Assembly (NCBI RefSeq): GCF_002737755.1
Contig: NZ_PEGH01000019.1
Coordinates: 207,326-271,325, forward strand
Origin: Caulobacter sp. BP25
Lineage (GTDB): Bacteria > Pseudomonadota > Alphaproteobacteria > Caulobacterales > Caulobacteraceae
Direction of reading: 5' to 3'
DNA: 64,000 bases
How positions within the stretch are numbered: position 1 is the first letter of the stretch; every line of letters begins with the position of its first letter. Positions 6,870-16,151 of this stretch are shown piece after piece. The notes under the pieces are model-generated. The model did no database searches. It was not told where the DNA came from and was given only the letters and a program-made list of their open reading frames with translations. The position numbers were made by a program, and so were the translations under genes.

Positions 6870-7886
6870 ATGCGCGTGGCGATGTTCTCGGCCAAGGCCT
6901 ACGACCGGCGTTTCTTCGACGCCGCAAACGCCACATTCGGTCATCGCATCGACTACTACGAGGCCCGCCTGGACGCCTCCTCCGCGCCGCTGGCGGTCGG
7001 CTATCCGGCGGTTTGCGTGTTCGTCAACGACCGGCTCGACGCCGCGACGCTGGAGGCCTTGGCGACCGGCGGCACGCGGACCGTGGCCCTGCGGTGCGCC
7101 GGCTTCAACAATGTCGACCTGGCGGCGGCCGAGCGGCTGGGCGTCACGGTTGTCCGGGTGCCGGCCTATTCGCCCGAGGCGGTGGCCGAGTTCACCCTGG
7201 GCCTGCTGCTGGCGCTGGACCGCAACATCCCGCGCGCCTACGCCCGGGTGCGCGAAAACAACTTCGCGCTCGATGGTCTGATCGGCCGGAACCTCGCCGG
7301 ACGCACCGCCGGGGTGGTCGGCACGGGCCGCATCGGGGCGCTGGTGGCGCGGATGCTGCGACTGGGCTTTGGCTGCGATGTGCTGGCGAGCGACGTCGTG
7401 CAAGACCCCGCCCTGGTCGCCGCTGGCGTCCGCTATGTCCCGGTCAAGACGCTGCTGCGCGAGTCCGAGATTATTTCGCTGCACTGCCCGCTGACGCCGG
7501 AGACCCGCCACCTGATCGACGACACCGCAATCGCGGCCGCCAAGCCCGGGTTTCTGATCGTCAACACCAGCCGAGGCGCACTGATCGACACCACCGCCCT
7601 GATCGCGGGGCTGAAGTCACGCCAGGTCGGCGGCGTGGCGCTGGACGTCTATGAGCAGGAAGCGGACCTGTTCTTCGAAGACCTGTCGAACGAGATCATC
7701 CAGGACGACCTCTTCCAGCGCCTGTTGACGTTCCCGAACGTGCTGGTGACCGGACACCAGGCGTTCCTGACCGAAGAAGCTCTCACGGCGATCGCCGAAA
7801 CAACGCTGGGCAATCTGGCCGACGTGGAGGCTGGGCGCCCGTCGGCGCACGCGGTGTCCGCGAACGCCGTCAGGCCAGCGCATTAG
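6870..7886 (+). CDS. 2-hydroxyacid dehydrogenase (D-lactate dehydrogenase-like)
   Basis: A 338-residue NAD-dependent D-isomer-specific 2-hydroxyacid dehydrogenase of the LdhA/DdlA type. GTGRIG (residues 151-156) is the dinucleotide motif. Further on are the substrate-binding arginine in NTSRG, the catalytic Glu in VYEQEADLF and the catalytic His in TGHQAF. These enzymes interconvert pyruvate and D-lactate or similar acids in the cytosol. The ATG at 6870 follows AAGGAG by 6 bases; an upstream in-frame extension would run into the SDR gene. Physiologically it may reoxidise NADH under low oxygen. The exact substrate is inferred from family likeness. Confidence 0.85.
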   Translation: MRVAMFSAKAYDRRFFDAANATFGHRIDYYEARLDASSAPLAVGYPAVCVFVNDRLDAATLEALATGGTRTVALRCAGFNNVDLAAAERLGVTVVRVPAYSPEAVAEFTLGLLLALDRNIPRAYARVRENNFALDGLIGRNLAGRTAGVVGTGRIGALVARMLRLGFGCDVLASDVVQDPALVAAGVRYVPVKTLLRESEIISLHCPLTPETRHLIDDTAIAAAKPGFLIVNTSRGALIDTTALIAGLKSRQVGGVALDVYEQEADLFFEDLSNEIIQDDLFQRLLTFPNVLVTGHQAFLTEEALTAIAETTLGNLADVEAGRPSAHAVSANAVRPAH

Positions 7887-7897
7887 GCCTTGAGGCC

Positions 7898-8233
7898 TCA
7901 GTCAGCCTTGTCCTGCAAAGACACGCGCAGGCGGGCGGCGACGTCGCCCAGGGTGATGGCGTTCAGAGCGTCGTTGACCTCGAGACGACCGGTGTGATGG
8001 CTCTCGTGAAGGACGCGGCCGGTGAAATCGGTGATGGCGGTGATGTGCTGAGCCAGCATGTCGACCATGTGCAGTTCGTGCATGACCGCCAAGCGGTGCT
8101 CTGCTGGAACGACCTCAAGTATCTTGCCAAGCGCCACGTCCAGATGTCCGCACGCCACCGCCGCGATCGACATCTCCGCCGAGATCGCTTCCAGCACCGT
8201 CTCAACGCCCACCGGCGCCAAAGTCTCAGACAT
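7898..8233 (-). CDS. Conserved hypothetical helical protein
   Basis: A 111-residue, mostly alpha-helical soluble protein starting at ATG 8233 (MSETLAP), with a GTTAGGG sequence just upstream. The region HMVDMLAQHITAITDFTGRVLHES resembles small Caulobacter proteins of unknown function containing paired His residues; no named domain is recognised. It is convergent with the 2-hydroxyacid dehydrogenase, only 11 bases between the stops. An inverted repeat with perfect 10-bp arms lies upstream at 8304-8339. Confidence 0.6.
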   Translation of the reverse strand: MSETLAPVGVETVLEAISAEMSIAAVACGHLDVALGKILEVVPAEHRLAVMHELHMVDMLAQHITAITDFTGRVLHESHHTGRLEVNDALNAITLGDVAARLRVSLQDKAD

Positions 8234-8303
8234 CCCTAACCCCCTATTTTGAAGGCCGCAAAACAGCACACGCCCCCCGATAGGGGCAAGACCTAGGTGT
8301 GTG

Positions 8304-8339
8304 CGGCCAATGATCGCGCCAAAGCGAGGTCATTGGCCG
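8304..8339. repeat. Perfect 10-bp inverted repeat in an intergenic space
   Basis: CGGCCAATGA (8304-8313) and TCATTGGCCG (8330-8339) are perfect inverted copies separated by 16 bases. It sits between the GST stop and the small hypothetical gene, both on the minus strand. There is no T run on either side, so it could be a processed hairpin, a regulator site or part of a small RNA. No coding frame was found in 8234-8429. Confidence 0.5.
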
Positions 8340-8429
8340 TCAACAACGTCAGATCGAGGCAAGTTGCAACCACTGATCGCAACATGAAGAGGGTTCACCT
8401 AGACTTCGGCCGGAGATTTCCCCGGTCCT

Positions 8430-9158
8430 TTAAGCCGCCTGACGCAGTCCCCAGGGGTGGGCGGGGTAGAACTGGCTCATCATGCGGCCGACATAGGCCA
8501 CAAGGCGCGGATAGCTTTCCGCCTCGCGCCGTAAGGGCGAGTCGAAGAACGGCGTCATGATCGCCGCCAGCATCGCGAAGCCCGCGGCGTCCACGCCGAC
8601 CGGATGCGTGTCCCGCATCAGATAGGTCTTGTCCTCAAGCAACTCGTCCAGCGAACGCAACGAGAGGCTGCCCAACCAGGCGACCTCCTCGCGCAGGTGA
8701 CGACCAACGCCGACGGCCCGCACATTGGCCGTCACCGCTTCCAGCAGACCCTTGCGAAGCGCCTCGCGCAAAGGTTCCGGCGCCTGGTCGAACCATCGCG
8801 CCGGGCCCTTGGCGAAGTTGGCCGGCTCTAAGAAGCGGAAATAGCTGGAAACCCAGCCCAGCTGGTTCTCGATCATCCGTTCGATGGCCCAGGCCTGGGC
8901 CCGCTCCTTGCCAGACAGGCCGATGTCGAGATCAATATCGTACTTCTGCTCGATGTGAGCGCGGATGAAGGTGGAGTCGCCGATGGCCTGGGCGGCGTCT
9001 TCGATCCAGGGCAGCTGGCCTTTGGGGGCGGTCTCGCGGCTGCCGACCGTCTTGCGATAGTCAAGAGCGGCCATCATCAGCTGGACCTCGGTCTTGGTCA
9101 CATACGGGCTGATCTCGGGCAGCCCAAACCCGGCTCCGGCGGCGAACAGCGTGATCAT
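8430..9158 (-). CDS. Glutathione S-transferase-family protein
   Basis: A 242-residue protein with an N-terminal thioredoxin-like half (residues 1-80, ending GQLPWIEDAAQAIGDSTFI) and an all-helical C-terminal half. The KGQLPWIEDA-x-x-IGDST segment is typical of the metaxin/Fax-like GST group that has lost clear sequence likeness to classical GSTs around the active site. Function is unknown: detoxification or redox handling are both possible. It is divergent from a WYL-domain regulator with a near-perfect 24-bp palindrome between, so it is probably that regulator's target. Confidence 0.75.
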   Translation of the reverse strand: MITLFAAGAGFGLPEISPYVTKTEVQLMMAALDYRKTVGSRETAPKGQLPWIEDAAQAIGDSTFIRAHIEQKYDIDLDIGLSGKERAQAWAIERMIENQLGWVSSYFRFLEPANFAKGPARWFDQAPEPLREALRKGLLEAVTANVRAVGVGRHLREEVAWLGSLSLRSLDELLEDKTYLMRDTHPVGVDAAGFAMLAAIMTPFFDSPLRREAESYPRLVAYVGRMMSQFYPAHPWGLRQAA

Positions 9159-9206
9159 GGTCCCTCTCCGATCCCGAATGTCGTGATGGAGCTTGCTACC
9201 GCCACC

Positions 9207-9230
9207 CTACTGCCAGCATGCTGTCAGTAG
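9207..9230. promoter_or_regulatory. 24-bp palindromic operator between GST and WYL regulator
   Basis: The bases 9207-9230 read CTACTG at the left end, AGCATGCT at the centre and CAGTAG at the right end; 22 of 24 positions are symmetric. It lies 21 bases before the regulator start and 49 bases before the GST start, ideal for joint control. The role is inferred from symmetry and position. Confidence 0.65.
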
Positions 9231-9250
9231 CGATCGCCGATATGTGAGCC

Positions 9251-9970
9251 ATGAGACGCGCCGAACGCCTTTTCCAGATCATCCAGATCCTGCGCCGCAG
9301 CCGCGCGCCGGTGACCGCCGACGCCATCGCCGCCGAGCTGGAGACCTCCAAGCGCAGCGTCTATCGCGACATCGCCGCCCTGGTTGGCCAGCGGGCGCCG
9401 ATCCGCGGCGAGGCCGGCGTGGGCTATGTGCTCGAAGCCGGCTTCGACATGCCGCCCCTGATGCTGACGCCCGACGAGATCGAGGCTGCGGTGCTGGGCG
9501 CGCAGTGGGTGGCCGGACGCGGCGACCCGGTGCTGGCCAAGGCGGCCAAGGACCTGATCAGCAAGATCGCCTCGGCCGTGCCGGACCGCCTTCGCCCCTA
9601 TGTGCTGGAGCCGGCGACCGGCGCCGCACCGGCCTGGAAGCCGCAGACTGACCGCATCGACGTCGCTCAGGTCCGCGCCTGGATTCACGCGGGTCGCAAG
9701 ATCCGCCTCGACTACAGCGACGAGGCCGGCGCGGTCAGCAACCGGGTCATCTGGCCCGTCACGGTCGGCTATCGCGAGACCATCCGGATGATCATCGCCT
9801 GGTGCGAACTGCGCGAGGCGTTCCGCACCTTCCGCACCGACCGCGTGGTCGGCGCCGCGTTCCTGGACGAGCGGCACGGCAAGCGCCCGGCGGTGCTGCG
9901 CGCCGAGTGGATCAAGTTCCGCGACGCCGAGATCGCCGCCTGGAACGCCCGCAAACGGGAAGCCTGCTGA
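9251..9970 (+). CDS. YafY-like HTH/WYL-domain transcriptional regulator
   Basis: A 239-residue protein with an N-terminal DeoR/HTH_11-type winged helix (residues 5-60: RLFQIIQILRRSRAPVTADA, then ELETSKRSVYRDIAAL) and a C-terminal WYL-type ligand-sensing domain (about 135-225). WYL domains sense small ligands or nucleic acid ends. In YafY-like proteins the effector is generally unknown. It is divergent from the GST-like gene and separated from it by a 24-bp palindrome that probably serves as its operator for autoregulation and for control of the GST gene. Confidence 0.85.
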   Translation: MRRAERLFQIIQILRRSRAPVTADAIAAELETSKRSVYRDIAALVGQRAPIRGEAGVGYVLEAGFDMPPLMLTPDEIEAAVLGAQWVAGRGDPVLAKAAKDLISKIASAVPDRLRPYVLEPATGAAPAWKPQTDRIDVAQVRAWIHAGRKIRLDYSDEAGAVSNRVIWPVTVGYRETIRMIIAWCELREAFRTFRTDRVVGAAFLDERHGKRPAVLRAEWIKFRDAEIAAWNARKREAC

Positions 9971-9974
9971 CGCC

Positions 9975-10958
9975 TTAAATCCCGTGCCGCTTGGCGAAGG
10001 CCTCGAACAGGCTGGGCCAGGCCGCGACCGGCTTGTCGGGCGTGAACCGCAGGCCAAAGCCGTGGCCGCCCTCCTCGAAGACATGCAACTCGGTCGGGAC
10101 CGCCTTGGCCTTCAGCGCCGAGAACATGACCAGGGCGTTCTCGACCGGCACGGTCTTGTCGTCAGCCGCATGCAGCAAGAACACCGGCGAAAGGCCTTCG
10201 CGCACCTGCTTCTCGGGCGAAAGCGCCAACGCGCGCTCGGGCGAGGCGTCGCGCGTCAGCAACTGCTTGCGCGACCCAGCATGGGCGATCGAAGGGTCCA
10301 GGCTGATGACGGGATAGACCAGGGCCGACAAGCTCGGCTTGGCCGGCATTTGATCGACCGCGTCGATCGGATCGTAGGTCGGCGCGTCGAACCGGACCGT
10401 CAGGTTAGCCGCCAGGTGACCGCCAGCCGAGAAGCCCATGATCGCGACCCGATCGGGCGAGAAGCCCATGGCCGAGGCCTTCGAACGGATCAGGCGGATC
10501 GCGCGCTGGGCGTCCTGCAGCGGCGCGTCGCCGCCCGCCGTCCAGCCATCGCCCGGCATCCGGTAGAACAGGACAAAGCAGGTGTAGCCGCTCTCGTTTA
10601 GCCGGCGAGCGGTCTCGTAGCCTTCCTTGTCCAGCACGACGCGCTCGTAGCCGCCGCCGGGGATCAGCATCACCGCCGCGCCGTTCGGCGTCTTGGGCCG
10701 GAACACAGCGAGCGTCGGCTTGCGAGTGTGGACCTGGGCGCGGTCGCGCGGGCCGCCGGGCGTGGTGCGATCGACGATTTGCTCCTCGACCGTGACGCCC
10801 TCCCCGCCCGGCGCGCCGTTCGGCCAGAGGGTGATGATCTCGGTGGGATCGGCCAGCGCCGCCTTGGAGGGTTGCACAGCCGCCTCCGCCCTTTGCGTCG
10901 CTAGGGATCCCAGGACGCCGGTGACAAAGGCCGCAAGGGCGCCGCGACGGTTTAGCAT
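9975..10958 (-). CDS. Secreted alpha/beta-hydrolase, acetyl-xylan-esterase/lipase-like
   Basis: A 327-residue hydrolase with a signal peptide (residues 1-26, cleavage after QRAEA), oxyanion-hole motif IPGGGY (99-104), nucleophile elbow GFSAGG with Ser177, then the acid in HAADDKTVP and the catalytic His in EEGGHGFG. Relatives in the BD-FAE/Axe family are found beside hemicellulose-degrading enzymes and remove acetyl groups from sugars. The gene is preceded, 64-77 bases upstream, by a perfect 14-bp LacI-type palindrome, which fits the LacI regulator encoded 2.4 kb away. The substrate is inferred. Confidence 0.8.
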   Translation of the reverse strand: MLNRRGALAAFVTGVLGSLATQRAEAAVQPSKAALADPTEIITLWPNGAPGGEGVTVEEQIVDRTTPGGPRDRAQVHTRKPTLAVFRPKTPNGAAVMLIPGGGYERVVLDKEGYETARRLNESGYTCFVLFYRMPGDGWTAGGDAPLQDAQRAIRLIRSKASAMGFSPDRVAIMGFSAGGHLAANLTVRFDAPTYDPIDAVDQMPAKPSLSALVYPVISLDPSIAHAGSRKQLLTRDASPERALALSPEKQVREGLSPVFLLHAADDKTVPVENALVMFSALKAKAVPTELHVFEEGGHGFGLRFTPDKPVAAWPSLFEAFAKRHGI

Positions 10959-11021
10959 GGGATCGAAAAGCCTTCTGACGGGATGTTGTGGACGGGACCC
11001 TAAAGCGGCTTTCGCCGATTT

Positions 11022-11035
11022 GGAAACCGGTTTCC
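11022..11035. promoter_or_regulatory. LacI-type operator GGAAACC|GGTTTCC
   Basis: A perfect 14-bp palindrome with the central CG step typical of LacI-family sites lies 64-77 bases upstream of the esterase start and just beyond the stop of the SpoU methylase gene. A single half site GGTTTCC also occurs at 13271-13277, upstream of the nearby LacI-family gene. The pairing of regulator and site is inference. Confidence 0.6.
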
Positions 11036-11042
11036 GCGATCG

Positions 11043-11849
11043 CTAGATCGACGCGAACCGCAGGTGGTGCAGCACGATCCCGCTGGTCGTGGCGACATTC
11101 AGCGAGTCAAAACCGTTGGCCATCGGTATCCCGACAGTCCGGGCGCGCGCCATAAGCTCGGGCGACAGACCAGGTCCCTCCGCGCCCAGCAAGACGGCGG
11201 TGCGGGGCGCGGGCTTGAGCTGTGCCAGGATTTCGGACGCAGACGGACTGAGCGCCAGGGCCTCGAAGCCCGTGCGCGCCAGCAGGTCAGCGATGTCCTC
11301 ATCTCGGCCCAGCCGCGCGGTCGGGACTGACAGAGCCGCGCCCACCGAGACCCGGATCGCTTTGCGATACAGCGGATCGCAGCAGTCGGCGTCCAGGATG
11401 ACCGCGTCCGCCCCGAAGGCGGCGGCGTTGCGATAGATGCCGCCGATATTGTCGTGATTGGCGATCCCGCAAAGCACCAGAACCACCGCCCGCGCGGGCA
11501 GGCCCGTCAATAGATCGGCGGCCGCGACAGGCTCGGGCTTGCGCCCCACCGCCAGCACGCCGCGATGCAGGTGGAAGCCGGCTATGGCGTCCAGCACGGC
11601 CTGGTCGGCGAGATGGACCGGGACATCCTCCGGCAAGCCGGCGAAGACGTCCTCCAGCTTGTCTCGCCGCTTGGGGTCGATCAGCAGCGAGACGACCCGC
11701 TGGGGCGCATCCCGGACGAAGGCCCGCAGAACCGTCTCGCCCTCGGCGATGAACAGGCCATCTCGCCCGACCAGGTCGCGCTCCTTGATAGACCGGAACG
11801 GAGCGACGGCGGGATCGTCGGGATCGGTGACGACGCGGAACTGCGGCAA
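11043..11849 (-). CDS. TrmH/SpoU-family RNA 2'-O-methyltransferase
   Basis: A 268-residue SPOUT methyltransferase. Motif 1 is seen at NHDNIGGIYRNAAAFGADAV, motif 2 at LLGAEGPGLSPELM and motif 3 at DSLNVATTSGIVLHHL, which form the knotted AdoMet site. An N-terminal L30e-like substrate-binding region (residues 1-110) precedes them. The enzyme methylates ribose 2'-OH in rRNA or tRNA in the cytosol; the target nucleotide cannot be read from sequence. It is tandem with the MFS gene (19 bases between stop and start regions) but probably functionally unrelated. Confidence 0.87.
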   Translation of the reverse strand: MPQFRVVTDPDDPAVAPFRSIKERDLVGRDGLFIAEGETVLRAFVRDAPQRVVSLLIDPKRRDKLEDVFAGLPEDVPVHLADQAVLDAIAGFHLHRGVLAVGRKPEPVAAADLLTGLPARAVVLVLCGIANHDNIGGIYRNAAAFGADAVILDADCCDPLYRKAIRVSVGAALSVPTARLGRDEDIADLLARTGFEALALSPSASEILAQLKPAPRTAVLLGAEGPGLSPELMARARTVGIPMANGFDSLNVATTSGIVLHHLRFASI

Positions 11850-11868
11850 GGCGGCCTCTAGCGAAGGA

Positions 11869-13125
11869 TTAGCGCACCCCTCGTATCGGCAGGATCGCCA
11901 GACCGCCAGCCAGGGCCAACGCCGCCGCCGTGAGGAAGAAGGTCTGGTAGTTCATCTGGGTGGGCCCAAGCGCCCATACGGCCAGGGCGGGAGCCAAGGC
12001 CTGCGGCAAGGTGTTGGCCAGATTGATGACCCCCAAGTCTTTGCCCGCGTTGCGCTGCGAAGGCAGAACCTGGGTCACCAGGGCGATGTCCACGGCGTAG
12101 AAACACCCAGCGCCGCAGCCCAACACCACATAGGTCACCAGCAACAGCGGCCAGCTGGGCGAGAGCGAGAAGACGATCATTGTCGCGGCGATCATCAACG
12201 CCGCGCCGAAAGCAAACAGCTTGCGCCGCCGTAGTCGATCCGACAGCACCCCGCCCAGCAGGGCGAACGCCACGTTCGAAGCCGTCGAGACCGTCGTCAG
12301 GATCGCCAATCCTTCTTCAGCCCTATGGCCGGGGAACAGGCGCGGATAGGCCAGCACGTCCTGCAGGAAATAGAGCATGTAGTTCTGGGTCAGGCACAGC
12401 GCGACCAGCACCATGAACCGTCCGGCCCAAGCGAAAGCGAAGTCAGGGTGTTTTCGGGGATTCACCCACAGCCCCGACAGGAAAGAGGCGAGACGAAACG
12501 GCGGCACGCTGCTCTTGGGCAAGGGCGGATCGCGCAGGCTGACCACCAGCGGCAGAAGCCCGATCAGCAGCGCCGCCGAGATCGCCGCATAGCGCTGCCC
12601 CTCGACGACGAGTATTCCGCCGATCAGCACCGCGCCGGCGGCGGTGCCTAGGGGATTCCCCAAGCTTTGAAACGCGGCCACCAGGCCCTTCTGCCCATCG
12701 GGCACGCGATCGGGCATCACCGCCACCAGGGCCGAAAAGCAGAGATTGAAGGTCAGCTGGAACAGGATCATGCCGCCGATCAGGGCCAGCGGCGTCGTGG
12801 CGCGCATGATCGCCAGATAAGCCAGGGAGGCGCCGATCGCGCCGACCACGATCCAAGGTCGCCGGCGCCCGAAACGCGAAGTGGTGCGGTCACTGATCGC
12901 GCCGGCCAGCAGATTCGCGACACTGGCGACGATCGCGCCATAGAAGGCGACCTGGCTGAGCACCACGGCCTTGCCCGCTGGATCAATCGCCTCGGCCTTC
13001 AATGGCAACAGCACTTGAAGCAGCGGCTGGAACGAGACGAACGCGCCGATCTGCGCCAGCGTATAGGTCGCGATAAAACTCGCGCGCACCGGCTCCTGGG
13101 GCCGCGCCCGATCCTCTGGCCGCAT
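11869..13125 (-). CDS. MFS transporter, probably for a sugar or oligosaccharide
   Basis: A 418-residue major-facilitator protein with 12 predicted transmembrane helices. The loop 2-3 signature GAISDRTTSRFGRRRPW and the equivalent second-half loop GGVLSDRLRRRKLF are clear, and the RFGRRRPWI form is common in the glycoside/sugar-transporter-like MFS groups. It is divergent from a LacI-family regulator, which favours a carbohydrate substrate. The start at 13125 is the first ATG after the intergenic region. The actual substrate is unknown. Confidence 0.8.
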   Translation of the reverse strand: MRPEDRARPQEPVRASFIATYTLAQIGAFVSFQPLLQVLLPLKAEAIDPAGKAVVLSQVAFYGAIVASVANLLAGAISDRTTSRFGRRRPWIVVGAIGASLAYLAIMRATTPLALIGGMILFQLTFNLCFSALVAVMPDRVPDGQKGLVAAFQSLGNPLGTAAGAVLIGGILVVEGQRYAAISAALLIGLLPLVVSLRDPPLPKSSVPPFRLASFLSGLWVNPRKHPDFAFAWAGRFMVLVALCLTQNYMLYFLQDVLAYPRLFPGHRAEEGLAILTTVSTASNVAFALLGGVLSDRLRRRKLFAFGAALMIAATMIVFSLSPSWPLLLVTYVVLGCGAGCFYAVDIALVTQVLPSQRNAGKDLGVINLANTLPQALAPALAVWALGPTQMNYQTFFLTAAALALAGGLAILPIRGVR

Positions 13126-13344
13126 ATCAACTCCCCCGGAGCGAGCGATCGGCGTCGCCCGCCCTCATTCTTGAACCGGACCCGAGCAGGTCCGCGCGGT
13201 CTACGCCGCGTCTTTTCGCACAGTGGCCGCCCGGCCCTTGCCGCACAAGGGGCGCTATACTGTCGTCCAGAGGTTTCCATCTGGGCCGCGCAGGCTCTAG
13301 GCTGCGCGCTCTGGCGTGAGTCTCTCGAGGGGGCGAGGCGAACT

Positions 13345-14397
13345 ATGGCTTCGGTGACGATCTACGACGTCGCCGCGCGGGCGGGCGTCTCGATCAAGAC
13401 CGTCTCGCGGGTGATGAACAAGGAGCCGAATGTTCGGCCCGCCATGCGCGACCGTGTCCTGCAGGCGGCGGGCGAACTCGGCTACAGCCCAAACCTGTCG
13501 GCGCGCAGCCTGGCGGGATCACGCTCTTTCGTGATCGCCGTCTTCGTCGACGCGGCCTTGACCATTGACCACTGGCGCAGCGAGCGCGGCGCGGACTATC
13601 TGAGCCGCATCCAGCTGGGGGCCACGCTGGAATGCCGCGAGGCCGGCTACCACCTGCTGATCGAACTGATCGACCACGAAGGTCCGCAAGTCCGTCAGGA
13701 GGTCGCGGCCCTGCTGGCCGCCCTGAAGCCGGATGGCGTGATCCTGACGCCGCCGTCCTCGGACAACCCCGTGGTCCTGGAACTGCTCGACAAGGCCGGC
13801 ACGCCCTATGTGCGCCTCGGCCCCGAGCGGGCCGAGGGTCTTGGCCCCCGCGTCCACATGGACGACGTCGCCGCCGCCCGCGAGATGACCGAGCACCTGA
13901 TCGGCCTGGGCCACCGGCGGATCGGCTTCATCGTTGGAGAGCCGCGCTACGGCGCCAGCCAAGCGCGGCGCGAGGGCTATCTGTTGGCGATGAAGGCGCA
14001 CGGCCTGCCAGTCTCTGAGGGACTGGTGCGCCAGGGCGACTTCACGTTCCAGTCGGGCGTGGCCGAGGCCAAGGCGCTGCTAGCCCTGCCGGACCGGCCG
14101 ACGGCGATCTTCGCCAGCAACGACGACATGGCCCTGGGCTGCGTCGCCTCCATCGCCGAGGCCGGACTGATGACGCCCGGCGACATTTCGGTGGCAGGCT
14201 TCGACGACAGCTCCAGCGCCCGCTTCAGCCGCCCGCAGCTGACCACCGTGCGCCAGCCGGTGGCGGAGATGTCCTCGGTCGCGGCCAAGCTGCTGATCGC
14301 TCAGGCCAGGACGAACGAACCCGCGGAAAGGCCAGAGGATATTCTCCTGCCCTTCGAGCTGATCCACCGGGCCTCGACAGCGCCGCCGCCGCGCTAG
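13345..14397 (+). CDS. LacI-family transcriptional regulator
   Basis: A 350-residue repressor with an N-terminal helix-turn-helix (residues 4-25: [20 protein letters not shown]), a hinge helix (NLSARSLAG) and a periplasmic-binding-protein-like sugar-sensing core ending in [20 protein letters not shown]. It is divergent from the MFS transporter and close to an acetyl-esterase preceded by a LacI-type palindrome. These three probably form a small carbohydrate regulon. The sugar is unknown, although xylan-derived sugars would fit the esterase and the GH115 enzyme elsewhere in the window. Confidence 0.87.
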   Translation: MASVTIYDVAARAGVSIKTVSRVMNKEPNVRPAMRDRVLQAAGELGYSPNLSARSLAGSRSFVIAVFVDAALTIDHWRSERGADYLSRIQLGATLECREAGYHLLIELIDHEGPQVRQEVAALLAALKPDGVILTPPSSDNPVVLELLDKAGTPYVRLGPERAEGLGPRVHMDDVAAAREMTEHLIGLGHRRIGFIVGEPRYGASQARREGYLLAMKAHGLPVSEGLVRQGDFTFQSGVAEAKALLALPDRPTAIFASNDDMALGCVASIAEAGLMTPGDISVAGFDDSSSARFSRPQLTTVRQPVAEMSSVAAKLLIAQARTNEPAERPEDILLPFELIHRASTAPPPR

Positions 14398-15930
14398 CGC
14401 CCTGGGCGAGCGTAGGCGGCGATACGCGCGTGCGCCACATGGACCGCGTTGTCGTCCGACGGCTCGCCGCCGCCAGCCACGCCAAGCGTCCGCGCCGGCT
14501 CCGCGCCCAGGCGAAAAGCGGCCACGTGCTCTGACAGGTCGGACGCCTCGACGCGCAGGGCGTGGGTCGACTGGGTGGACTGAGCCACCATGGCGGCGTT
14601 GTGCTGGGTGACCTGATCCAGCTGATTTACGGCCGAATTGACCTGACCGAGGGCCCCAGCCTGATCGCTGGCGGAGGCCGCGATCGCGGTCACCATCGCC
14701 CCGATGCCGCCGACCTTCTCGACGATCCCGCGCAACGCCTCGCCCGTCTGCCCCACCAGTTCGACACCCTCGCCCACTTGACGGCTGGACTCGGTGATCA
14801 GCGACTTGATCTCCTTGGCCGCTTCGGCCGAGCGCTGGGCCAGCGCCCGCACCTCCTGCGCCACGACGGCGAAGCCCTTACCCGCGTCACCCGCCCGGGC
14901 CGCCTCGACCCCCGCGTTCAGAGCCAGGAGGTTAGTCTGGAAGGCGATTTCGTCGATCACGCCCAGGATCTGGTTCACCTGCTGCGACTGGGCCTCGATC
15001 TTGGTCATCGCCTGGGCGGCGCGGCCGACCACATCGCCGGAGCGTTTGGCCTCGGCGCTGGCCTCATCGACACGGGACGAGACCTCACGGGCGCTCTGAG
15101 CCGTCTTGCCAACAGCGGTGGTCAGTTCCTCGACCGCGGCGGCGGTTTGCTCCAGGGTGGCCGCCTGCCGTTCGGTGCGCTCGGAAAGATCCTCGGCGTC
15201 GCGCGCGATTTGCTCGGCGCCGGCGAGGATGCCGACCGCCGAGCGCTCGACCGCGTGCATAGCCGCGTCCAGCGCGCCCACCGCCTTCTCGAAGTCAATC
15301 TTCAGGCTCTGGAACTCTGGCGAGAGCTGACCCTCGACTCGAGTCGAAAGATCCCCCTCCGCCAACCGGGCCAGCGCCACGCCCAGAGCCTTGACCGCCC
15401 CGGCCTGACGCCGCTGGCCCGACTCGCGCTCAGCCTCCAGCGCCCGGCGCTGTTCCTCCATAAAGGCAAGATAGCTGGAGATGGCCAGGTCCATGTCCAG
15501 GAAGATGGCCTTGACCATGGCCGCAAGTCCGTCCGCCAGCTGCTGGTCGGACTTGCCGGCGTTGAACAATCCCTTGGCGCGCTTGGCGATCACCGCGCGG
15601 ATCAGCTCCTCGGCGACCACGGCGTAGCCGCCGATGTACCAGCGCGGCTCAAGCTCGGCATGCACGTGGGCGCGACCGATCCGCTCCACGTCGCGCACAT
15701 AGCTGTCACCGTACTCGGCCTGGGCGATGCGGCGCCAATGCGCCGCCTGGGCGCGCTGGGCGCCGGCGACTTGCCGTCTCAGGAAAGGCGCGGATCTGCT
15801 CGTAGAACTGTCCCAGCGCGTTTTCGATCTCGTCGTCGATGACCGGCTGAACGGCGCGCAGGGCCGAACGCGCGCGCTCGTCAAACCGCATGAAGGCCAT
15901 TCGCTGGTCCAGCTTCGCGTCCGCGCCCAT
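14394..15930 (-). pseudogene. Globin-coupled methyl-accepting chemotaxis protein, frameshifted
   Basis: The natural start is at 15930 ([11 protein letters not shown]) and the first 50 codons encode the start of a protoglobin sensor domain. Near 15770-15790, after [11 protein letters not shown], the frame changes by a net +1, and the rest of the globin follows in another frame ([17 protein letters not shown]). His in [19 protein letters not shown] is the expected proximal haem ligand. Then come a HAMP-like linker and a signalling domain with the conserved tip [21 protein letters not shown]. There is no transmembrane segment, so it would be a soluble oxygen sensor. As sequenced, the globin is disrupted; a later start would give a receptor without a complete sensor. 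The end overlaps the LacI gene by 4 bp, tail to tail. Confidence 0.75.
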
Positions 15931-16151
15931 GCCGCTACTCCGAACTCTAGTTACATCTTGGATTGAGTTCGTTGGTGCCCCCCAATGTCTTAACCGACGT
16001 TAAATCCAGAACCGGAACTTCATTCACTTTTCGCCACGCCGCCGCCTCAACGTCACGTCATATCGAAACAAGCTGCGCCTTGACGCGTTTTGCACTTGTC
16101 AGGTCCATGGCGGGGCTTGGATATAAACGAGAGCACACCCTCAAGGACCTC

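Noticed and set aside
15990..16003. TTAA-N6-TTAA upstream of the mlaE-like gene as a CtrA box
   Set aside because: The spacing is 6 and not the required 7 bases.
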